64,000 nucleotides of DNA from Plantibacter flavus (GTDB lineage Bacteria > Actinomycetota > Actinomycetes > Actinomycetales > Microbacteriaceae): contig NZ_FXAP01000007.1 in the NCBI RefSeq assembly GCF_900177615.1, positions 62,001-126,000 on the forward strand, given 5' to 3'. The notes under the pieces are model-generated. The model was not told the origin of the DNA. It searched no databases and worked only from the letters and a program-made list of their open reading frames with translations. Below, one piece after another: positions 16,091 through 23,618 of the stretch; the stretch's first letter is position 1, and every line of letters starts with the position of its first letter. The translations under genes and the position numbers were made by a program.

Positions 16091-16477
16091 GGAACCCCAC
16101 CTCTCACCGAACTCCGGTGCCCGATCGGCTGGTCATACCGGTCGGGCATCGGCTCCAACATCCCACCCATCCACCTCGAGCCGTCACCGGTTCGACCACA
16201 GACCGACAGGGTCGCCGCGGCCAGCCGCGATGTCGCCGAAGAACTCGACCGTGCGCAATCCCGTGAGAAGCAGCCGCCCAACGCCTCCCCCGCGTCCCGC
16301 AGCCAAGCCGCAAGCGATCCGCACGCACTCCTCCGCCAGCGAGAAGCACCGCCGGCGACCCTGTCTGAATCACCCGCAACACCGAGAGCCGTACGTGCGA
16401 GCAGATGCTCCTACGTGCGGCTCTCTTCATTCCACAGACCACATCTACCGCGGCAGCATGCGCAAGAAGGGGCCGCC
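16091..16477 (+). other. Gene-free stretch with two hairpins
   Basis: 387 bases between the two paralogues. TGCCCGATCGG (16118-16128) pairs with CCGGTCGGGCA (16138-16148), a likely terminator. A longer imperfect hairpin spans 16384-16426 (GAGAGCCG-TACGT on the left, ACGT-GCGGCTCTC on the right) followed by TTCATT, about 50 bases before the next gene; it could be a terminator or a leader attenuator. Confidence 0.45.
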
Positions 16478-16807
16478 ATGACGGTCAACACCAGCACCAC
16501 CACCATCAAGAACGCTGCCGACGGACTCGTCGGCGTCGACCTGACCATCCGTTCGTTGGGGATGACCCTTCACGACGGCGACGCACTGGGCCTCGCCCAG
16601 ACGCTCCAGGACGTCATCAACAGCGCGGCCGAAGAGGACGCCGTTCACGCCTGGGTCGGCATCCCCCACGGATTCATCGCTGTGACCCGTCGAACGGAGA
16701 GTGCCGACGACATCGAGCTGGTCTCGGATGGCGGCGTGGTGCTCGCAACCCTCTCGGCAGACGAATGCCTCGACGCTGTTCGTGTCATCCGCGGCTACTA
16801 CTTCTGA
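16478..16807 (+). CDS. 109-residue protein, paralogue of 15761-16090
   Basis: The start at ATG 16478 is fixed by AAGAAGGGG and by equal length with its paralogue; an in-frame ATG 21 codons earlier would lie in the hairpin leader. It contains VDLTIRSLGMTLHDGDALGL, FIAVTRRTESADDIELVSDG and LSADECLDAVRVIRGYYF. Identity with the first copy is clearest in the RR...DDxxEL...GGVV...LxDAVxxI core. It ends before a strong terminator. Function unknown. Confidence 0.75.
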   Translation: MTVNTSTTTIKNAADGLVGVDLTIRSLGMTLHDGDALGLAQTLQDVINSAAEEDAVHAWVGIPHGFIAVTRRTESADDIELVSDGGVVLATLSADECLDAVRVIRGYYF

Positions 16808-16842
16808 GACGAGCTGCCGTCGACGGCACCAGTCCCAACGAG

Positions 16843-16877
16843 AAGACCCCGAAGCGCATTACGCGCTTCGGGGTCTT
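16843..16877 (+). terminator. Strong intrinsic terminator
   Basis: AAGACCCCGAAGCGC (16843-16857) pairs perfectly with GCGCTTCGGGGTCTT (16863-16877) around ATTAC, then TCTTTC. Confidence 0.85.
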
Positions 16878-17059
16878 CTTCTTTCGACCGACGAGCTCAC
16901 GCGCGTCGGTCTATCCGTTCGCTATCGCGGGCGGATGACGATCCTGATCTCACCAGGACGCATCGGCGTCCGGGGGTTCACAGGTTTCAGGGGGATTCTC
17001 TTGATAGGCACGATCGGCCTTTCCGCACCGCACGACACCCCTTCTCCCGGGCAGACGAG

Positions 17060-17221
17060 TTGACGTCTTCCCAGTGAGAAGGGTTAAGATCAAAGCGAAT
17101 CTCCACCACGAAATTCCGCTCAGACCCTTGTTGTCGCTGACCCAAGTCCATTGGCGATCTACCAACAGGGGTCTTTTGCGTTGCTGGGTCCATCGTACCG
17201 TTTGGCGCTGACGGTGACCCA
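17060..17221 (+). ncRNA. Candidate structured small RNA or attenuator
   Basis: Within a 530-base gene-free stretch (16878-17411). A promoter-like TTGACG (17060-17065) and TTAAGA (17084-17089) are spaced by 18 bases. Downstream, CAGACCC-TTGTTG (17121-17133) pairs with CAACA-GGGGTCT (17163-17174), followed by TTTTG like an intrinsic terminator. A second hairpin pairs TGGGTC (17185-17190) with GACCCA (17216-17221), plus ACCGT with ACGGT inside. TGGGTC could instead pair with GACCCA at 17139-17144, so two exclusive folds exist. This suggests a small RNA of about 80 bases or a switch; nothing else was seen in the stretch. Confidence 0.4.
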
Positions 17222-17411
17222 AGAAAACGCCCGTTTGAGGCACTTTTCCGTGCCCGGAGGCCGAATTTGCCTCCCTAGCCGTAAGTATGGCGTGTACAAC
17301 CCCGCTGGACGCCTGCCCGTGGGGCTTGGGTGCCCGGGCGCCTTGGCCGGAGCGATCCAATTGCGCATAGTGTCGAAGATGTTGCAGTCGACCGGAGGAT
17401 ACGGTGGTCCG

Positions 17412-17780
17412 ATGAGGTCGACATCCCAGCGTGACGCGCACGCCGACACCATCAGACTCGCGATGCGATCCTCTGGTGAGGTGCTCGACGAGCTGGAGTC
17501 AGCTCTCCATCGAGATCCCGACATCGACCCCGGGCGCATCGTCCGGATCGACAACGGCTTCCGCCTGCAGGAGACGGACGATTACGTCGTCGAGGCCTGG
17601 AAGATGCTCTACAACTGGCGACTCGTCGTGATGCGACCACACCAGCAGATCGACACCATTCACGGGTACTGCTACTTCGGCACCGACCTTGAGACGCTGG
17701 CGCGCGCCGTGGCCGGTGGGCTTCAGTGGGAGGACCCGCTGCACTCGGCGCCGGAGGGCTTCGACAAGCAGGCGTTCTAG
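17412..17780 (+). CDS. Small soluble protein of unknown function
   Basis: 122 residues from ATG 17412 with GGAGG 12 bases upstream. It has DTIRLAMRSSGEVLDELESA, a helical start, then GRIVRIDNGFRLQETDDYVV, EAWKMLYNWRLVVMRP and IHGYCYFGTDLETLARAVAG. The last part resembles a compact alpha/beta domain ending in GGLQWEDPLHSAPEG. No family recognised. A terminator shared with the converging gene follows. Confidence 0.7.
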   Translation: MRSTSQRDAHADTIRLAMRSSGEVLDELESALHRDPDIDPGRIVRIDNGFRLQETDDYVVEAWKMLYNWRLVVMRPHQQIDTIHGYCYFGTDLETLARAVAGGLQWEDPLHSAPEGFDKQAF

Positions 17781-17804
17781 CCCGCCATCTCGCGTGAACC
17801 GCGC

Positions 17805-17845
17805 AGAGGGGCGAGCCTACCGATACAGGGTGGGCTCGTCCCTCT
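17805..17845. terminator. Bidirectional hairpin terminator
   Basis: AGAGGGGCGAGCC pairs with GGCTCGTCCCTCT with one mismatch. It lies between converging genes ending at 17780 (plus) and 17880 (minus). Confidence 0.65.
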
Positions 17846-17879
17846 GGTCGCTGAGCTGAAGCTCAGCCGTCGTTGCTTG

Positions 17880-18143
17880 CTACTTCTTCCAGTACGCGAT
17901 CTTCGCGACGTGCACGGTCAGGATCTGCGAGCAGCCGCCGGCGTCGACGGCGTAGCCGAGCTTCTCCAGCTGGTTGATCTTCTGCGCGCGCTTCAGTGCG
18001 CACACGAGGAAGGTGTCGCCGGTGACCCTGACGTATTCGATCGCGGATGCGGCTGGCGCCGTGACAGCACCGCCGACCAGCAGCGCTCCGGAGACGGCAA
18101 ACGTCGTCAGGACGCGGTGGACCTTGGTTCGAGCATTGGACAT
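17880..18143 (-). CDS. Small secreted protein
   Basis: 87 residues from ATG 18143 (GGGGGAACC upstream). The N-terminus is an export signal (TKVHRVLTTFAVSGALLVGG, then AVTAPAASA). The mature part of about 55 residues has two Cys (FLVCALKRAQ and GGCSQIL) that could form a disulfide, and a basic end (VHVAKIAYWKK). It may be an exported peptide acting at the cell surface. No family recognised. Confidence 0.7.
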   Translation of the reverse strand: MSNARTKVHRVLTTFAVSGALLVGGAVTAPAASAIEYVRVTGDTFLVCALKRAQKINQLEKLGYAVDAGGCSQILTVHVAKIAYWKK

Positions 18144-18391
18144 GGTTCCCCCATTTCTGCACGGGCCGACCCCCGGCCCGTGCAATCCACCATACTGACG
18201 GGCGTCGAAACGGGGTGGTCATGGCCGCCGAGTCGACCACGGGCAGCCAGCACCGTCTCGCGTCCCGCGATGATGTCGTCGAGCACGTCGAGCGACCCCT
18301 CGAGGAGACCTGCGGGGTCTTCGATTCCACCTGCGATCTGTCGTGCAACGAACTCGGCGTATCGGTCCCTGATGGACTGCGGCGTCATCAT
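18107..18391 (-). CDS. Possible small protein overlapping the secreted-protein start
   Basis: A 94-codon frame starting MMTPQSIRDRYAEFVARQIA, with an ordinary helical, amphipathic N-terminal half (GLLEGSLDVLDDIIAGRETV). The last third overlaps the next gene's leader and signal peptide and looks like noise. A real gene of about 60 residues with read-through is possible; the ribosome binding site is weak. Confidence 0.35.
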   Translation of the reverse strand: MMTPQSIRDRYAEFVARQIAGGIEDPAGLLEGSLDVLDDIIAGRETVLAARGRLGGHDHPVSTPVSMVDCTGRGSARAEMGEPCPMLEPRSTAS

Positions 18392-18430
18392 GGGTCGAGT
18401 CTCGCTGATTGGTCCCGGCCGGGCGCTGAG

Positions 18431-18439
18431 TTATCCACA
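18431..18439 (+). promoter_or_regulatory. Perfect DnaA box
   Basis: TTATCCACA, the exact consensus, in a 73-base gap between two leftward genes. It is a single copy with no second box nearby, so it may be chance or a DnaA-controlled promoter element. Confidence 0.35.
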
Positions 18440-18464
18440 AGGCCAGAGATGCTTCGCGCCGAGC

Positions 18465-18887
18465 TCAGCCCTCGAGGCAGGCCTTCGCCTCGTCGACGCC
18501 GTCCTCGGTCACCGAGAACTCCTCGCCGTTCATCTGGTGCGGCCACACGGTGAACTCGGCCGCGAAGCCGTCGATCGCGACCAACGGTCCGGAGCCAGGC
18601 GTGAGTGATCCACCGATGCCCCAGGTGCCGACCTGCGCATCCTCGATGCCATCGACGGTGAAGCTCATGGCGACGATGTAGACGTCGCTGCGCTCGGCGG
18701 ACTTCACGGCGCCGGCTGCGACCGGCGTGATCGCCGGGCCGTCGTTGGCTCCTTCGGCGATCGCGCTCAGCAGCTCTGGCGGAACGGTCTCGCACGGGCG
18801 GCCGTCGCCGGCGTTACCGCCGGAGCAGCCAGTGAGCAGGAGGCCCACTGCAGCGAGCACAGCGACGGGCGTGACGAACTTGGGCAT
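18465..18887 (-). CDS. Lipoprotein
   Basis: 140 residues from ATG 18887. The N-terminus VTPVAVLAAVGLLLTGCSGG has a lipobox (LTGC) with Cys at about residue 21, so it is expected to be lipidated and held on the outer face of the membrane. The mature domain has a Cys pair (RPCETVPPEL and AKACLEG) and a beta-rich core (VYIVAMSFTVDGIEDAQVG). It diverges from the gene at 18927 across a 39-base gap. A longer open frame upstream is antisense to that gene and was not used. Function unknown. Confidence 0.8.
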   Translation of the reverse strand: MPKFVTPVAVLAAVGLLLTGCSGGNAGDGRPCETVPPELLSAIAEGANDGPAITPVAAGAVKSAERSDVYIVAMSFTVDGIEDAQVGTWGIGGSLTPGSGPLVAIDGFAAEFTVWPHQMNGEEFSVTEDGVDEAKACLEG

Positions 18888-18926
18888 GAGCCCTATTATC
18901 CCGAGCGGCATCGATACCCTGAGGCC

Positions 18927-19478
18927 GTGACGCTCACCGAAGAACCCTGGTACCAGCAGCTCCGCTTGCAGTGGAAGCCGGCCCACGTGAAGCTCCTTCT
19001 GGTTGCCGAGTCGGCGCCCGACTCCGGAGCGGCCGCGGCGACGGAGCGCCGCTTCTTCTACGCGCCGATGGTCTCTCGCGCCGACAACCTGTTCCGCGGT
19101 GTCATTCTCGCGCTCTACGGCGCGAAGGTCACCACCGGTGACGACCGCACGCCGTGGCTCACGCGGCTGCGCGATGACGGTGTCTGGCTGATCGACCTCG
19201 CGCCCTTCCCGGTGAACAACCTCTCCTCCGGCGATCGCCGACGGGCTCTCCTCGAGCACGCGCCGGCGCGCACCCGCGAGATCCTCGACCTCGCCCCTGA
19301 CGGGATCGTGATCTGCCACGCGCCCACGTTCCGAGCGCTGGCGCCGGCCCTCGTCGCGGCAGGGGCTCCGCTGCTGCACGACGAGGCGATCCCGTTCCCG
19401 CTGGGGAACTTCCGGGCGCGCTTCGCTGCAGAGGTGCGCGAGGCGGTTGCGTCGCTGGGGCTGAAGGGGTCGCAGTGA
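18927..19478 (+). CDS. Uracil-DNA glycosylase-fold-like protein
   Basis: 183 residues, GTG start at 18927. VKLLLVAESAPDS at residues 21-33 and RRFFYAPM shortly after resemble the VGExPG and active-site strand of uracil-DNA glycosylase-like proteins. VWLIDLAPFPVNNLSSGDRR and GIVICHAPTFRALAPAL continue the alternating strand and helix pattern. Catalytic residues cannot be placed with confidence, so a non-catalytic relative is possible. It stands alone on the plus strand, divergent from the lipoprotein. Confidence 0.5.
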   Translation: MTLTEEPWYQQLRLQWKPAHVKLLLVAESAPDSGAAAATERRFFYAPMVSRADNLFRGVILALYGAKVTTGDDRTPWLTRLRDDGVWLIDLAPFPVNNLSSGDRRRALLEHAPARTREILDLAPDGIVICHAPTFRALAPALVAAGAPLLHDEAIPFPLGNFRARFAAEVREAVASLGLKGSQ

Positions 19479-19560
19479 TCTCGGTCGCTTGGACGGTCGA
19501 GCCTCACGTCGATGATGCCTCGAACACCTAAGAAGATTCACCTGATAGACGCCAATTCTT

Positions 19561-19595
19561 GTTCGGAGCGACACTTTACGTTGCGAACTCCGAAC
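19561..19595. promoter_or_regulatory. Inverted repeat upstream of 19647
   Basis: GTTCGGAG (19561-19568) and CTCCGAAC (19588-19595) are perfect inverted halves with a 19-base spacer containing TTTACGTTGCG. This is a plausible operator about 50 bases before the next start. Confidence 0.4.
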
Positions 19596-19646
19596 TGGGT
19601 GATGGAGCGTCTTCCCGCGCGGAGGTCGGCGCGCTAGCGTGCGCGT

Positions 19647-20189
19647 ATGAACTCTGACGAACTCTTCGCATCTTGGGCTGACCACGGCGCCTTCCACAGC
19701 GGTGTGCCGATCCGGTACGCGACCGACTTTGACCTCCCGCCTTCGGCGGCGCTGAGCACCGATGCGGAGGCTCTCAGGAAGGACATCCGGATGATGGGTG
19801 GCACCTACCCGAGGATGAATGTGCTCGCGTCGGTCGCCTTCAACCTCGGAACGCTCTACTTCCTCGAGGATGAGCTCACGGAAGGGCTTCGCTGGAGCGT
19901 GATCGCGCGGCACGCGGCAGACTCGACCATTGAACTGCTCGACGAGCCCAGCAAGAACCTGTCACTTCTGCAAGCGGCCATCTGGTTGAACCTCTCGACC
20001 GTCTCGCGCCTCCACCAACCCGAAGAGTCCATCAAGGCTTTGCGCGCTGCCGTCCAGTCGCTACAGACGAGCCGTCTCGCGACGTCTCAGGGCGAGACTT
20101 GGACCGAACTGGCGTACATCGAACTCGGGAACCGTGCCAAGCACCTCGGTCATCAGCTCGGTGTTCCGGAAGAAGAGTTGTCCCTCTAG
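19647..20189 (+). CDS. Helical, TPR-like protein
   Basis: 180 residues. Repeated antiparallel-helix patterns include MNVLASVAFNLGTLYFLEDE, LTEGLRWSVIARHAADSTIE, LLQAAIWLNLSTVSRLHQPE and ESIKALRAAVQSLQTSRLAT. These fit two to three tetratricopeptide-like units, usually protein-binding scaffolds. No membrane segment. The ribosome binding site is weak, so the start is uncertain. A terminator follows. Confidence 0.65.
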   Translation: MNSDELFASWADHGAFHSGVPIRYATDFDLPPSAALSTDAEALRKDIRMMGGTYPRMNVLASVAFNLGTLYFLEDELTEGLRWSVIARHAADSTIELLDEPSKNLSLLQAAIWLNLSTVSRLHQPEESIKALRAAVQSLQTSRLATSQGETWTELAYIELGNRAKHLGHQLGVPEEELSL

Positions 20190-20204
20190 CCGGTCTTGCT
20201 GACA

Positions 20205-20237
20205 GAACCCCGCTGCGCAGTTCGCACAGCGGGGTTC
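20205..20237 (+). terminator. Hairpin terminator
   Basis: GAACCCCGCTG (20205-20215) pairs perfectly with CAGCGGGGTTC (20227-20237). Between converging genes. Confidence 0.7.
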
Positions 20238-20275
20238 CGCGTTTCCGATCAGCCGCCGCAGAGGCCAGCCGAGCA

Positions 20276-20953
20276 TCAATCGCCGACGTCTGCCTCATCG
20301 TCGGGTTCCAGGTAGGACACCGGGCTAGGTGTGAAGACCGAGCGCGTCTGCACGGTGTCATCGCCATCCACCCACTCCTGCAGCGCGATCATCGCGACGG
20401 AGACGCCCTCCTCCTCGAGCAGATTCAGCTCCAGCGAGACCGACGGGTTGAATCTGCTGCATACGATCACTGGGCGGTGCATCCCGCTGCCAAGGAAGCG
20501 CGGAATCGTGCCGAGGCGTACGAGCACAGCCTCGTCGAAGAGCGACTTCGGCTGATGTCTGGTGAAGATCTCCCGGATGGATTCCTCGGTGACCTCGGAG
20601 AGCCACTCTCGCTGTCGAAGGATCCGCTGGACGGCCCCGAGCGTCACCGGCCCCTCCTCGACCACGACGGCATGGAGGATGCCGAACTCGTCGAGAGCAA
20701 GCAGGTCGATCGTCTCCCCAGGGATCGTCGGCACGCCGCGACCGATCACCAGGAGGGGCGTGCCGAGGAACTCCGGGTCGCCGCTGAGCGCCGCGACCAG
20801 CGACTCCTCCACATGCTGCGCATGCTCATGAAGCGGGTCCCCCAAGGAGCCGTCCGCCAATCGCCGACGCATGGCGACCACGCCGTCTGCGTCGCTGTAC
20901 TCGTACGCGTCCTCTGGCTTCTCGGTCATGGGTGGCATCATTTCACAGCCCAT
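20276..20953 (-). CDS. NucS/DUF91-like nuclease-fold protein, probably inactive
   Basis: 225 residues as the longest frame; the true start may be a few codons later (MTEKPEDAYEY). EESLVAALSGDPEFLGTPLL, VIGRGVPTIPGETIDLLALD and EFGILHAVVVEEG follow the NucS/DUF91 pattern (nucleotide-independent endonucleases of the PD-(D/E)XK fold). The Asp of DLLALD is kept, but the expected E-x-K strand reads VVVEEGP with no Lys, so catalysis is doubtful. LGAVQRILRQREWLSEV follows as the usual helix. It is the last gene of a leftward membrane-protein cluster. Confidence 0.55.
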   Translation of the reverse strand: MGCEMMPPMTEKPEDAYEYSDADGVVAMRRRLADGSLGDPLHEHAQHVEESLVAALSGDPEFLGTPLLVIGRGVPTIPGETIDLLALDEFGILHAVVVEEGPVTLGAVQRILRQREWLSEVTEESIREIFTRHQPKSLFDEAVLVRLGTIPRFLGSGMHRPVIVCSRFNPSVSLELNLLEEEGVSVAMIALQEWVDGDDTVQTRSVFTPSPVSYLEPDDEADVGD

Positions 20954-20965
20954 GAACCGCGGCGT

Positions 20966-21601
20966 TCAGCCGCGAGGGGTCTGCAGCTCTACCAGACGCG
21001 GGTCATCGAGCTCATACGTCAGGTGACCCTGAGCGGCGGCGTCCATGCACACCACCGCGTCGACGCGTCGGACGCAAGCCAGGTCGAGGAAGTCGATCGC
21101 CTCGGCGCGAGAGTACGACGTGAACGAGCCGGCCGTCGGGTGTTCCTGGATGCCGAGGATCCACTGCTCCGCCGTGCCACATTCGTCGAACGTCGCGAGG
21201 AGGGCGACCTCGCTCTCGGACGGTTCGTTCTCTGCGGCGATCATCGCGTTGCTGCATGCGGCGGACAGCTGCGGCGCGGCCGCCTGGCGGGCAACGGCTC
21301 CAACGATGCCGACCCCGATGATGACGGCTGCCGCCGCTGCGAGGACGCCGAAGACGATCTCCCGACGAGGGCGCTTCCCGCGGTCCTTCTTCTTGGTCGC
21401 GCTGCGCTGATCCTCGGCATCGAGCTCACGCTCGATCTCCTCCCGCCAACGTTCCTCCTCCTGGAGCTCACGCGCCGCTCGGCGACGCGCCTCCATGGAG
21501 GTCACTGCCTTGCGCGGACCCCAGGCGGCTCCGTCCCACCAACGGTCGATGCCGTCGGCCTCTGGATCGGGATACCAACCAGGAGGAGGAGCGTCAGACA
21601 T
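20966..21601 (-). CDS. DUF2510 membrane protein
   Basis: 211 residues from ATG 21601. Starts with the DUF2510 signature PPGWYPDPEADGIDRWWDGA, typical of actinobacteria. A highly charged coiled-coil (EARRRAARELQEEERWREEI) and a basic patch follow, then one membrane segment (IVFGVLAAAAAVIIGVGIVG). The outer domain of about 110 residues has Cys at SAACSNAM, FDECGTA, DLACVRR and VVCMDAA, suggesting two disulfides. DUF2510 lies inside the cell. Partner and role unknown. Confidence 0.8.
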   Translation of the reverse strand: MSDAPPPGWYPDPEADGIDRWWDGAAWGPRKAVTSMEARRRAARELQEEERWREEIERELDAEDQRSATKKKDRGKRPRREIVFGVLAAAAAVIIGVGIVGAVARQAAAPQLSAACSNAMIAAENEPSESEVALLATFDECGTAEQWILGIQEHPTAGSFTSYSRAEAIDFLDLACVRRVDAVVCMDAAAQGHLTYELDDPRLVELQTPRG

Positions 21602-21639
21602 AGCCGGAAGCCTAGCGAACGGGCGTGGAGCCAACCCTC

Positions 21640-21987
21640 CTACTCAGCGCTTCGACCGGCTCGGCGCGAGAGCTTGGCCATGACCCAGTAGCCGGCAAGA
21701 AGAACGAGCGCCGTGACGATAGCCGGTCCGGCGGCATAGATACCGACGAACGCTTGGAAGATGCCGCCGCCGATGGACGGCGCTGTCAGGTCATCCGCTG
21801 GTGGATCGAGCTGCGCGAGCAGCGGCGCGCCGAAGAGCATGACGCAGACGCCGAGCATGTAGACCAGGACCATGGTGACGAGGACTCCGATAGCGACTCG
21901 CCTGCTGCCGACGAGGAACTGCACCGCTGCCCAGATCACGAGAACGATGCCGATCGGGATCAGGATGAGGAGCCAGGAGTCAGTCAC
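21640..21987 (-). CDS. Small membrane protein, three spans
   Basis: 115 residues. Hydrophobic segments LLILIPIGIVLVIWAAVQFL, VAIGVLVTMVLVYMLGVCVM and AGPAIVTALVLLAGYWVM; basic C-terminus (KLSRRAGRSAE). Its start overlaps the stop of the next upstream membrane gene (ATGA-type, 4 bases), so the two are coupled. No family recognised. Confidence 0.7.
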   Translation of the reverse strand: MTDSWLLILIPIGIVLVIWAAVQFLVGSRRVAIGVLVTMVLVYMLGVCVMLFGAPLLAQLDPPADDLTAPSIGGGIFQAFVGIYAAGPAIVTALVLLAGYWVMAKLSRRAGRSAE

Positions 21988-22283
21988 TGCGAGGCGTCTC
22001 GTTCGGGCTGATCAACCATCGAGTCCGCGGATGCGGATGTCCGCGTCAGCCGCTTCGTCAGGAATTCGGCCAGCGCAGAAAGAGCCAGACCCGGAACCAT
22101 GATCAGCGCCACAGCAGCAATGCTGATGAGGTTCACAAGGGCGCCGGAGGTCAGAGCGGTATTGAGCGCGTCGTGCGGTAGCTCCCACAGCACAGTGTCC
22201 CAGAAGAGCTGCCAGACGAGATATCCCGCCGCGAGGCCAAGCAAACCACCGAGCAGCCGAGCGAGCATGTAGCGGTTCAGCAT
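21984..22283 (-). CDS. Small membrane protein, two spans
   Basis: 99 residues. Segments LLGGLLGLAAGYLVWQLFW and LVNLISIAAVALIMVPGLAL are followed by a charged cytoplasmic tail. Overlaps the downstream membrane gene by 4 bases. Part of a leftward run of four membrane-associated genes. No family recognised. Confidence 0.7.
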   Translation of the reverse strand: MLNRYMLARLLGGLLGLAAGYLVWQLFWDTVLWELPHDALNTALTSGALVNLISIAAVALIMVPGLALSALAEFLTKRLTRTSASADSMVDQPERDASQ

Positions 22284-22307
22284 CCGCGGTGCCCTTCCTC
22301 AGATGGA

Positions 22308-22550
22308 TCAGACATCATCGTGGGACCTCGCTGTCTCGATTGCATCCTCGGCCTCGTACTTCGAGAAGCCTTCCTCGCGCAGCCGGACACGGAGCTCAGC
22401 GTCTGCGCGAGCGCGTTTCCCCCGAGGGAGGCTCTGTCGCATGCGTTTGTACTGACGTCCGAGACCCAGAGCGATGAAGATCGTCAGAGCGGCGATCAAG
22501 AGTCCGAGCGTCAGCATTATCCCCGCACCCAGCTCGTGAATCAGTCCCAC
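22308..22550 (-). CDS. Single-span membrane protein with charged tail
   Basis: 80 residues from GTG 22550. One span (GIMLTLGLLIAALTIFIALG) is followed by a basic and then amphipathic helix (RADAELRVRLREEGFSKYEA). On the coding strand nine G in a row sit four bases before the start and are the only Shine-Dalgarno candidate, so slippage there could change translation. First gene of the leftward membrane cluster, at the edge of the 2.2 kb gene-free hub. Confidence 0.6.
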   Translation of the reverse strand: MGLIHELGAGIMLTLGLLIAALTIFIALGLGRQYKRMRQSLPRGKRARADAELRVRLREEGFSKYEAEDAIETARSHDDV

Positions 22551-22628
22551 TGCGCCCCCCCCCGAATGTCACTGTCGTCGCGCCTCCAGGGTACCCGTCG
22601 CGCCCGATCCGGCAACGGACGCCGCCAG

Positions 22629-22931
22629 GTGACCAGATTCCACCCACAGCTCGGCCCGTTCCGGCCCGATCAGCACCCCCCGATGCGCACCAACTGCGGC
22701 ATCGACCAAGAAGCGGCCACGAGGTGACCAACAGCCGGTCCCTATTCGGTCACCACTGCCCCAATCCCTCGCGATGCCGCTCGGGAATGCAGTGGTGACC
22801 AGAGCGAGACCGCGGAGTGGTCAACAGGCGGTCACTGCGTGCCCGCTGCTTCGTTTCGCGGTTGCAGGGCCGGTCCGTATCCGGCCCGGAGCCGGTCACA
22901 GGTGACCGTATCGTGACCAAGGATTGGTCAC
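22629..22931. repeat. GTGACC/GGTCAC cluster
   Basis: Nine copies in about 300 bases: 22629, 22724, 22748, 22795, 22830, 22894, 22902, 22913 and 22926. The last four form two back-to-back inverted repeats, GGTCAC-AG-GTGACC (22894-22907) and GTGACCAA-GGA-TTGGTCAC (22913-22931). Random expectation for a six-base word on both strands is well under one. Confidence 0.7.
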
Positions 22932-23441
22932 AGATTCCCGGTGATGCTCACCGGATCCACCGCCTGGAAGGGGCCATGAGGGGCGGGAGCGTGGAGCGTA
23001 TTCACGCTGCCAACGAGGGCCCTACGTTTGCTGTCGCGCGAGCTCCCCAGCTCCGTCGTCTTCTGCTCCGCTCCTTCGTCGCAGCCGCAGATCCTCCGTC
23101 GCTGGTCGCCCGAGCGCCAGCAAACGAGCAAGGGTGTTGTGTCAGGCCGGTCCCTCAATTCGGTGCCGAGCGCGCAAGCCGACAGGCCGCTCCCCGCCCC
23201 CTTCGAGGAGGCTGCATCAACGACGAAGCAGAGCTGTCCTCTGTCCGCAGGAGTGAGCTGGAACAGGGCGACGGCCGACTGCTGGTGAACCAGCTGCTGG
23301 CCGTCGCCGCGGCGGAGCCGATCGAGCAACAGCCGTCCTCGGGGGCTACGCCCCGTCGGCATGGAGCGCAGCGTCCAGATTCGACACTCGTGCCGAATCT
23401 CGAGCCGAGGGGACCGAGAGAGCAACAGGCGGTTCGCCACA

Positions 23442-23491
23442 ATTTCGGAACCCGCGGATCGAGAGTGCAACAGTGGCGCGGGTTCCGAAAT
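23442..23491. repeat. 15-base perfect inverted repeat
   Basis: ATTTCGGAACCCGCG (23442-23456) and CGCGGGTTCCGAAAT (23477-23491) with a 20-base spacer that includes GAGAGTGCAACAG. Length and perfection suggest a protein site or a cruciform. Confidence 0.65.
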
Positions 23492-23618
23492 CGATGGGGC
23501 CAAGGACCTGTCGGTGAGAGAACGGGCAGTCAGAACTGCGGAGGTTTCAGCGCCTCCGGGACGGATCCAGGGACGAATTAGGTAGCCGATTCTGTGACTC
23601 GGCGCAGGGAGCACAGAG

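Noticed and set aside
18888-19913. A 482-codon minus frame extending upstream of the lipoprotein
   Set aside because: The extension is antisense to the well-supported gene at 18927 and lacks sense; the lipobox signal fixes the true start at 18887.
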